A DNA stretch of 64,000 nucleotides from Ophthalmolycus amberensis (Eukaryota > Chordata > Actinopteri > Perciformes > Zoarcidae): assembly GCA_024529925.1 (NCBI GenBank), contig JAFEUB010000841.1, positions 954,501 to 1,018,500 of the forward strand, in the 5' to 3' direction. Position numbers and translations under genes: made by a program. The notes under the pieces were generated by a model that was not told the DNA's origin, did no database searches, and saw only the letters and a list, made by a program, of their open reading frames with translations. Positions 14,501 to 25,600 of this stretch are shown piece after piece; position 1 is the first letter of the stretch; each line of letters opens with the position of its first letter.

Positions 14501-16566
14501 GGTGCACAAATGTCACAGACAGCAGAAAGCCCTTAGTGGACGCCAAATGTGTTGCTGTCTGGATGGCGGCTTGTGAATGTAAGTGGGTGTGTGTGGGGGG
14601 GGGGGGGGTGGGGGGGGGGAAGAGTCCAGACACCCTCCGTGTGGCCTTTAAAGAGGCAAACACTGCAGCTGCAAAAACAGGTGGATGAAGAAATACCAAC
14701 AGCTGATGACAGAGCTGTGACACAGACTATTGCCCACCTTTAAAAAGCCGGATCACTCGTGTGCTACTGTTCTCACAATGAATGAGGCGTCATGGTTTAA
14801 GGTTATGAGAGTATTAGCAGGAGGTGTGGAGATGACAGGGAAATGGGAAACAATAAATGGGCCAATAAACGGTATAAACTAATTTGGTGAAAGATGGGAT
14901 GAGAACCAACATTATATCATAATAAGGACAATGCATGTTTTTTTTTATGTGAAAAATATGTGAAAGATGTTCTCAGGTGTTTGAGGATGGATTCTTAACT
15001 GCGGCTGCAGTGGTAAAGAACATTTCCGATACTGCAATAATTCATGCTGTTTTGAGTGTGGCATATATTTCCATTTTTGACAGTGTGCAATCTTTGCACA
15101 GAGAATTTATGCACCAGTGAGCAGCAATACTTTGTGGAGTACATACTGGTCAACAGAATGTATTCAGTCAGTCCCACATACAGAGCAGTGTGCGGAGTGG
15201 AAGAGATCCCCCACAGTCCATTCACTCACAGCTGTGAGTGAATGTGACAGCAAACGCAATGTCTGACCACCTGATCCGTAGAGAGGGTCTGCACCTCGCT
15301 GCAGACAGACAGACACACAGACATGTTTGGGCTGGAATAGTGCAAGACCAATACTCCAGAGACTCCCCTCTCACTGCTCCATCAATTATTCACAAGTCAT
15401 ACAACGAGACTGGCCAATAAAACACACTCATATGTGCAAACACACACATACACAAGTAGTGCCTTGAGGTAAGAAGGGGGGGGGGGGGTAATCCACTGCT
15501 TCTCAGGTTCTACGGGGTTTTCCAAACTACACATCATTTGCATTGTGGACCATTTCCAGTGCTGCACATGGAAGAAGGCCTCACAAGAAACAAGTGGGTA
15601 TTCAATGGCAATATGAGAGGAAACACAACAACAATACTAAGCCATTAAAACCTTTGTAATCTAGGCGATACATGTCTGTTTTACACAGTGGCTTCTAGGC
15701 TCATCATCACATACTTCATCAGAAGCAGAACAATAAGCGGATGACTCTAGGGGTGTAACGGTTCACAAAATTCACGGTTGGGTTCGGTACGATACAGTGA
15801 AGCCACGGTTCGGTACAGTAGAAAACTATAAATGCCAGAGAAATGTACTTGATTTTAAAATATATTTATTCATTACAACTAACATCATAAAGTTATTCTT
15901 TGACTTTGAACAATGATGGAACTATACCTGAGTGACCCGTCTTCTGGGGTGTCTTCTTAGCAACACAAGCATAAAAAACAAAAACTGCTCCTTAATGTTA
16001 TGTAGTATTGTTACTTACATCTTCTCCATCATCATTTTAGTATGAACGATGATGGAACTAAACCTGAGTGAACGTGGCTCTTCATCAATAAAGGTTTGAA
16101 CGTGGCTCATCAATAAAGTAAAAAAAAAAAAAAAAAAATTTTTTTTAAATTTTTTTATTCAAACGTATTGTTCGGTTCGTCATGCATACCGAACCGTGAG
16201 CCTCGTACTGAACGGTTCAATACGAATACGCGTATTGTTACACCCCTAGATGACTCACAATTCAAAGACCTCTTTGAGGTTAGTGATTCATTTCAGAGGA
16301 TGACAGGAAGCGTAATGGTGACATCAGGTCTCCTAGACAGACACAGGTGCAGACCAGGTCGGTGGTGACCTGTAGGGCTGGCGTCTAACACTCGACCCTC
16401 TGCAGGATTTTTGCTGAGCATCAGTTATGTCATTGTCTCCACAGCAGTTGGAATGAGATGTTGACAAGGTAACAAAGCCTACAGTAGATTTACAGGCCAT
16501 AGAACCACAGCTGATTGAGCACAAGTACTCTAGTATAACTGGACTAACTAAGGTAAGGTGTGTATG

Positions 16567-16615
<49 letters not shown>

Positions 16616-19600
16616 TGCATTGTTCTCGACATTTTCTTGGGCCCTCTATAGATGCAGAGGGGGACCTGAATATCAGTGTAAATGTTGTTAATAACTATTA
16701 AACATATATTATCCTGGCCATTCAAACTATGCAAAAAGTATGTATGACGTCATTAAATAGGCCGACTTACTCTCAGCTCCCCCAACTCTGACCGACTTCC
16801 GGTGTCCCTGGGTAAAGGTATTCTTGTGTGACCATAAGGACCCCAAATATAAACAAAAAGCTCTCTGACAAAAAGTTGTCAGAGAGCTGAAACCTGCTCG
16901 CACATTCTCCAGTCAAACAGCCTGACCAGGTATTCCTAAAGACGCCGCTGTTCACAGTGACGGATGGAGCGGCCGCTTGAGTTAGGACCGCGTGTGACAA
17001 AGGTACCAACACTTCACTGCAATAGCTCTTTCTATTGAGGAGAAACAGGGTTTGTTTGTACTTCATCTCTTGGTAGCTCCATGTTGAACTGCGTAAACCC
17101 ATCAAGCATCAGCGAGGCAGCCATATGCTATCCAGACAGGTGTGGAAGAGTTGGGATCACAGAGGACCACACAGACAACAAGCTCATTAGCCTTCAGAGA
17201 CTCCAAGTGGAGAGACTGACAACTGCTTTGTGTGATTTGCGCTCATAGACTAGCAGAGTAGGTCTGTTCGGCACATGAGCCACAGCAAAGGAAAGTGGAC
17301 TGAATGAATGAGAATCAAGGTAAGAGCAAATAAAAAGGCATGCAAATATTAGATCTAATATAACTCCTTATAAACCCATGTCAGTAGATACACCTAAAAC
17401 AAGATGAGATGTTACACCTAGCCAAGTTTAACCACACACAGTAGTGACACACAACAGATCTGCTGCACCAAAACGTGGCAGGGTGGTTCCAGCTGAGTCT
17501 GAAACTAGCACCCCAGTGCCCTCTTGTATTCCGGGCCAATAACGTAGGGCGAGCATCTACTTAAAATGTCTGCCAACATTATTTCAAAGTTTGCCTATGG
17601 TATACAAATCTATTACCAACGTATCCGCCTTTGTGGACAACCCATGAACACACTCGATTTCTACTAAAAGTTTCAGAAGACTGATATTTTCAGCAGATAT
17701 CAGGATAAATTCATGTTTTTCATCATCAAACGTTTAGTCGATGCACGGAACCAAAACTTTACCAGCTTTCTGTGGAATACAATGCATGGATTAACGTTCT
17801 GCTGCGTGGGCCGAGCCACACTGGATCATTGAGATCTGATGATTAACATCAACCTACACTCTGAAAGCAGCCATCTTTCTATATACTCCAGTTATAGGGG
17901 GGTTGCTGAACATGATGCCGTTTTCCAGCTACAGTTTCACCCACTTTCCTTCTGCTGTACAATACCTGCTCTGCGTCTTGCATCAATGTTTTCCTCTCTA
18001 AGAACTACAGAGGTTTATTATGTTCTTATAAAAATGTGTCTTGCCGTACACACAGAGGCATCCATTATGGGTGGAATATAAGACAAAAGGAAAACAAAAA
18101 GGTACCCCCACTGCAAATAATGGCGTGATTATGAACAATAATCTAAGAGTGACAGGCCCCTGCCAACCCCCACTGGTCTGAAATAACCAAATCATCTATT
18201 CTAATGCATCATTTGATGCTCCCTCTCAGCTTCTGTGGCCAAGGATCCTCTCCCGTGTTGTGTGTTGACAGTTCATTAGGGGTTTTTACTACGCTGCCAT
18301 TGTTTAATGATTGGGTAATGAAGTGGCGGGGGTGGGGAAGACAGCAGGCAATGTTGCACACAGGAAACTATGGGATGAAACTGTGTCTCAACCAAAGATA
18401 CATTCAATCCATCGAACAAAGGAGAAAGAAGTACTGAGGTGTCATGAAAGAATTGGTGATGGAAAGCACTGTAGTGCTAGTATAGAGAAAATATGGCAGA
18501 CATCTTTTAACTATTAGCTAGCATTCCTTTCCAAACAAGAGTCTAATGAACTAATGAGCTAACCCTAAATTCAGCTGAGAATAAACATAATCTAATATTA
18601 AAATATGATGGTGTGGAGAAACAAAAGTAGGCCTGTCACGATAACTACTTTTGCTGGACGATATATTCTCACAGAAAAAAAATGCAATAACGATACGGTC
18701 TACATTTTCAGCCAATTTTATGCCATTGATATAATGATAATATAATAGCATAATAACGCAAGTACAGACAAGGTGACAGAAGTGACAACAAATCGTGTCT
18801 CAGTGTAGTTTTTCCTGGTCTTTCGTTTAGGCACAGAAAGTCTGATAATGGCAGGTAATCCCTGCTGTTTATTTTGGCATCATGTTGCCTAAAATGTGAT
18901 ATTCTTCAGTCAAACACAGCCGGCAAAATCAAGATCAGCAAAGTTGATTGAGGTCATGTCCATATGCTGTACGACAAGTCACTGACGTAAAACGTATCAA
19001 GGTCATGTCCATATATATCGTACGATGTGTCGATAATGTAAACGTTATATATATATCGTATGCTAAGTTAATAACGTAAATGTTATGGGGGTCATGTCCA
19101 TATATATCGTACGATAAGTCGCTGGTGTAAAATGTATCGAGGTCATGTCCATATATATCGTACGATGCGTCGATAACGTAAATGTTATCGGGGTCATGTC
19201 CATATATATCGTACGATAAGTTAACGTAATTGTTATCAGGGTCATGTCCATATATATCATACGATAAGTTAATAACGTAATTGTTATCAGGGTCATGTCC
19301 ATATATATCATACGATAAGTTAATAACGTAATTGTTATCGGGGTCATGTCCATATATATCAGTACGATAAGTCGATAACATAAATTATCGAGGTCATACT
19401 CATATGTATTGTAAAATAATTCTATAACGTAAAAATGAATATTGCGGTCATGTCCATAAATAAGGTGCGATAAATCCATATTGTAAAAATGATCGAGGGC
19501 AGGCCTGTACATTGTTTGATAAGTCGATTGTGTAATTACCGTGACAGGCCAACACAACAGCACATGTACAGTGTATGTGGATGGTGACTGAGTGGCAGCT

Positions 19601-22600
19601 CAACATGGCACAAGTAGATTCAGTTGCCTTCATCTTCACAGTCTAGGATGGAGACATTATACTCCCTGTTTTAACTCAACAGACACTTTTACTTCACTTG
19701 TATACTGTATCCACCAACTGTATTTAGTGCAGCTGAACCTCTCACAAGCAAATATTCCAGCTGTTAAAAACAATATTACTTTTTTGTTTTTTAACTGGTA
19801 CATTAAAAATATATATTTTGTTAGTTGGATGGAGTAATGTAAGTTATTCCGATAGTTCCTTGCAGTGATGTCTCACTTGTACAGGCATTTATATCATGAG
19901 CAGCCATCAGATACATAGAAATCTGGTTTCCTATTGATTTTCAATTGGCTGCCATTAAGTGGATCTTCTGCACTAACAGGATATGCAGAGGTGTGAAATT
20001 ATGGACAAGATCACAACAGGTCAGCAGAATACCTACCAGCCCTGTTTCTACTACAGCAGATACAGCACTGTCCCAGATTAAGTGTCGAGAAAATGTGCTG
20101 CACACAGGTTCAGTGTAACATCACTGAGATCCAACACAAAAGATGATCCAACCACCTGTTCTAACATGTTTTCTACTCTGGCATGTCTGCAGGCCCCAAA
20201 ACCTTCTCATGCCAACCATCAGGAAAGGTACTTGCACACTCAACAACTGTTCCAAACTCACCTTGCGAATGCCTTCCGCTTCAAAACCATTGAGGTTGGC
20301 GTAAAGCGAGTGGTGCCTTTTCCCCAACAGTGTCGCCGAAGTGATATTAGCCGTGGCCGGGACTGCCTTGTCCAGGAGCCCGTGTGGCTTATCGTCCCGC
20401 TCCTCCGACCCCCTCGACTCCTGCTGCTGTCGTCCCCCGAGAGCCTCGGCCACCTCGCGGCCCTCCATCTCTGCGTGTGCCGGCGCAGACTCTGGCTGCT
20501 CAGGCCGGGTGCACAGGTCATACATCACTGTCTGTCAAAGTCAAACGGCGCAGGTGGGATCAGTGTGGCTGAACGAGGAGCCCGGCCAAGACCGAGCCAT
20601 GGCAGGCTTTTCATCTGCTGGAGGAGAACTACGCGGAATCAGCTGTGGCAGGTCCGACTTCACGATGATGAAAGACGCCACCGTCCTCCCTTTCTCCAGC
20701 GGTTCACCAGCAGGAGGGTTTTATTAACAGCTGTGGTGAAGTGTCTGGAACCGAGCAAAGGACTGTTCTTGCCATACCTGATGGTAACTCAACACCAAGA
20801 CTTCAATTTGCAAACCCCTATAAAGTGGGGAGTTTAAGCTGACAAAAACAGCACTGGGGAAGTTCCTTGACTACAATCGGTTTGAGAAAGAGTCCGTGTG
20901 CCATATCCAAGACAAAACCAGTGACGATTAAATCAGGAGTTGTAAAGAACCTCCTCCCTCTCGGCGCTGTGACGTTTTCCAAAATGAGGACAGTCAGCTC
21001 CAAAGGGATCTTACATATTTTCGGCCTCGGCTTCAATGAGTGTCATCCTCCTGCTAGCATTCTTCAGCATCCCGCGGTTAGTATTCATCACAGTGTGGCA
21101 TTGAGATCCAGAGTCCTGCTCGCTTCTCCATAGCCGCACCGCTCTGTCGTCTGACGGGGGGGGGGGGACAAAAGTATTTGTCCAGAAAAAGGAAAAAGAC
21201 ACACCAGTCCACTTAACCACCGTAACGCTGGAACAGCGCATGGAGGCCCCGACTGAGATAGCAAACAAGAAGAGACGTGCGACGGAGGAGATAAGAAAAA
21301 CAACAAGAGAAGGATCTAACTAACAGGTCTCCACTCCAGTCCCCGTTCTCTCAGTGAGGCTGAGATGAGGGCGGCAGTGTCGTCTCCCCAGCTGCGAGTC
21401 CGTCCTCGTTGACGCCGCCGTGTCAAAAAGCATTTCATCCAGATGCAATACGGCTCGACGGGCTGTTTAATCCCTTCTTGGTTACAGCGGCGTATAGGTG
21501 AAGAAAGAGGACGGAGGGAAAAATGTGTGTGTCTGAGTGTGTATGTGTGTGTGTGTATGTATGTGTGTAAGACGGCGAGTGTCGCTGAGAGGAGGGGGGG
21601 TGGGGAGGACTGCTTCCGTCGTCCTATCACAAAAAGGCAGGCTTTGAGACGGGGCCCAATCATTACCGCGGCCCAGAGCTCGTTTCCATGGAGATGACGC
21701 TGGAATGATGTTGGCTCCCTCTTGAACAATCAATACACACACACACACACACGGGGAGGCTGCAGGGGAACAAGTGTGTCCTGTCCGGACTAATTCGGAT
21801 GTTTTACTGCAGTTGTGCGCCTAGAGAAACAAATAAGACGTCTACGAGCTAGTGAATGCTACTTTTGTGTTGGTGATTTAGCGTCGGACGCGGACATAAA
21901 AAACAACATGTAAAGCAGCACGTCTAATGCAAAAGCTGTAATTTAGCCGTACTGCCCACTTCTACAAAAGCTAATATCAAGTACTCCACCTAATTGTCTA
22001 TCAAATGAGGAGAAGCAGCTTAATAAATCTCTTTAAGCAGCGGCCTGCTGAACACGGGCTGGGGTGGGGGGGGGGGGGGGGGGTTGTTGACTTATTTGGG
22101 ATGCCTCCGGTTAATTCCTCACTCTGCCTCTGCAAACTCTGCACTGTTTAAAAAGTACAAAGAATGAAATAAAAATGAAAAAGTATGACTCCAACCTCAA
22201 CATTAAGAAGCTCAACAGAGCCGGTTGTAGCTGAAAGTAGAGGACATGCATGTACCCACGTTTAAAATGTGTGTTTCACACCGCAGACTACTCACTGGAT
22301 CACTTTCACGGGAGGTCACGTGAGGCCAGGCGTCGCTGTGGCAGAACGTATGCAGCTTTAATGACATTGACAAAGAAACTGTTCTTTAATAACCCAATCC
22401 ACTTAATAAGGTCAGTGTTTGGTGCAGATACTGGATCAGTGCATCCCTGGTGACGAGTTGGACAAAAAAAATTCAACCATCAATCATCGACTCGTGCGGA
22501 AAATAGCCATGTCATGTTCACAAGAGTGGCATTGCTGCTGCTGTGTTTGCAGCCACCGCTCGCTCCCTGAAAGTACCTTTAGGATTATTATTGTTTACAC

Positions 22601-25600
22601 ATAAAGAATTGGACACAATATATAGTATAAGGCAATAATTCGCTGTACTGTTTGAACTGGATACTATCTGGATCTTTTAACCCATTGCGGGCATGTTGCA
22701 AATATATGAACAGTTTATCAATTACATTTTCAGACTTTTTGCTGGACATGTATGTGATGCACTTTCAAAATATTAAATCACATATAGTCTAAGATGTTGT
22801 TTTTAATCGCCCACTGCCACTATACTTTGCATACATACTGTAGGCCTATTGTCATCTCCTGTACAGCGGGTCACAATGCACTTGAACACTTTGTGGCTGC
22901 TTTGTTGCAGACACAAGGCCTGCTGAAGCGTTAGAGTGGGGCTGCTTTGATGAAAAGGCACCGGTCTACCTTGTGTTCTTTTTAAAAAGGTCACTGTTGG
23001 ACAACCCACGGCCGGGTGCAGCTAAGTTAAAAATAGACGTTGCGCCTTCATTTTTTTACATTTCTTTTTGCAAGTGGCAGTTTTCTGGTCCACTACCAGT
23101 GCAGTCAACGCTGCAATCGTCTACAATGGGCTCACTCTGAACATTAAAATGACTTCCTATCATCCCCATACACACTCAGTAACACAAGGAGAAAGGGTTC
23201 ATTCTCACAGACAGAAAAATATCACAATGAGGAGCCTCGGCCAGACAGGTCCCGCCCAGGAAAATGAGCTTCTTACGCTGCATATTACAGCTTCAGTCTA
23301 TTCCCTTATTAATTACAGTGTGCTCACAAGACCTCGGCTTTAGTAGCCCAAAGACTGGATCCAACCCTGCTGACGTGAACTCCACCCAACGCTACTTCTA
23401 TTCTGCAACAACAACAAAAATAACCTCTGTTGCTTGTTTTCCTGTCAGCGCCTCTGTTCCCAATCAGAGAACCACATTTTTTTGGAGATTACAGGTTGTG
23501 GACTCAGACATACAGTAAATATGAAACAAAGGAAAGCTTCCAGTCAGCAAAACCCAACGCATGTCAAACAGCGTTACGCTCTGCACAGACATGAGCTGCA
23601 GCCGGATCCATCGTGGCTCAGTGGTATTGACATCCTATCATCACTCTGACATATTTTGACAACTCCCCGAACTGCCCGTCATGAGACCGAAGAGACAACG
23701 CAGTCGTGATGCACCGAGTCTGACTGTTGTATCATATCAAACAACACAAATACGTGCTTTTCTTTGTTTTATCCAAACTGTCTTTGGATTTCTTGAGAAT
23801 ATCATTTCAGATTTAAGCAAATTAGCATTGTATCAAATAGTAGTTAAGAAAATCACCAACGATGATCATCTATTTACACATCAAATACACCAGAAACATG
23901 TCGGTAGAGCCTAAATACAAATGTAGGACTCTATCCTCACGGCTACATTTTCCTTTATAAGCCGCACTTTCAATTGTTTTATGATAAGAATATTTCTCTT
24001 AGTGAATTGCATTATGCACAATTTTTCACATACAAAAACAGTATCGCATTTAACCTTAAATACCTTAAATGAACCTGTCATAAAACAAACAGGTTATTTC
24101 GAAAATCCCCAAAAGGTGGCAGACTGGAATGAAAAAATTCCCGTTTGTGTTGTAAACAAATATACTGAAGTGAACAACAGTTGACAGACGATCGACAATC
24201 TATGAATAATTGAAAGAGGCACGAGTCCATTCTTGTTTTGAAGGGGATTCCCATTTGAACACCATTAAAATATTGACTGTGATAACAAGGCCGATGCATG
24301 AGCAGGACCATGCAAGAAATACGAGGCTCGGCGAGCGGGCCCCGCTGTGTCGACACGGTCGGGGGGGGGGGGGGGGCTTTGATTAATTATTCAATTTCCT
24401 CTCTACGAAAACATGAATCCAAAATTTAAGAGACGGAAACACACGGACCACCTTCTGCCACTCCAACGAGAGGCCTAAACAGATGCAGCCACATGTGCGG
24501 ACCCCTCCTCTCTGCTCACGTGCTGCACGGCTCTTCTTCTCTGACAGCCAGCAGCGCTGACAACATCAACATGCATTTCACACCAGCCGTATTAAAAGGG
24601 TTTTTACCATAGTGGCAAATAAAAAAGGCTGCAACAGTAGCTGGTGTTTGGTTCTCTGTTTGGTTGTACTGGAGTGTCGTCAAAATAAACTCCTCATGGA
24701 AAGGCTACCAGTTGTTGTTTTATTCTCCATCTTACCGCTGCTGGCTACGCACCACTTGCTGCCTTCACAAATATTCTGGTGCCTAAAAAATTAAGACCAC
24801 ACGCTAAGCTTGGTTCAAATAGGAGGGGATAATTTCACAGTTACACACCGCCGTCACTCGATTGAGGCTAACTAATATGCTCAGAAATAGGATTGTCCTC
24901 GATTTTGTCGAGTAATCGATTAGCTGATTTAACTGACGGTAAAAGTGAGTTTCTCCATGAAGAATCATGCAAAAGCACCACTTTAAACCTTGTGTTTACC
25001 AGAGCTGTGCTCATGTGTTTCATATGTATAAGTCACTCAGCACGAGAAAAGCCTAAAAACAGCCCTACAAGAACTACTTCTAAGAAGACAGAGTTGTTCA
25101 TGATAACCTAAATGGCGCATGCCTCAGTTTCTTTTGTGTATAATGTGGACTCAGTCGCCAAAACATCTGTTGGTACAGATCAGGATTTCACCCATTAGTA
25201 TTAAGATCTATTGATAAAAAGTGATCATTGATTTGCAATCAATATGTTTACATTGTGTGTTCTGTGATGCAGCCTTTGTGTGTGTGTGTACCACATCATA
25301 ACTAGTATGTTTTGATTTGATGATCATGGCGTTGGTGATGTTATCTTCCTGTAGGATTACTGTGATGATCAGCTAATATTTAGCTCCTCATGAGCGTAGT
25401 TCTACATGTATATGTAATCTCATTCATTACAAATGCACAGGATTGATTACAAAGAAAATACACTCAAAACTATTTTTTGGGCGCAAATCCTTGCGGGGCT
25501 TCATAATCCGTGTGAGCATGAAGCAAGGCCACAGAAGTGCACACGGCTGCAGTGTCTGAGTTACAAGTATAAGAGGAGAAGCTAAATATTTACTCACTCG

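Larger units (their letters stand above)
3596..20261 (-). other. Large RIM-BP intron (16.7 kb)
   Basis: No coding exon is convincing between the 20262 donor and the 3595 acceptor. The intron contains repeats listed separately (4866-5822, 8492-8545, 12451-13317, 15740-16256, 16577-16612, 18630-19550) and perfect hairpins or palindromes at 10226-10258, 15219-15244 and 16859-16888. Other stretches (5,830-8,430, 8,600-12,450, 13,320-15,200) look like ordinary AT-rich intron with long C or G runs at 8434, 10069, 11576, 14428, 14595 and 15476. Confidence 0.7.

Noticed and set aside
18952..19495. CRISPR-like array of regularly spaced repeats
   Set aside because: Units are contiguous tandem repeats with no unique spacers, in a eukaryotic genome.
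18935..19563. Long minus-strand frames with a 17-residue repeat
   Set aside because: They arise from the 51-bp minisatellite in a MITE. All frames repeat because 51 is a multiple of three.
20082..20837. 251-codon plus-strand open frame
   Set aside because: It lies antisense to a RIM-BP exon with good minus-strand splice sites, shows no domain, and is open because of GC-rich codon shadow.
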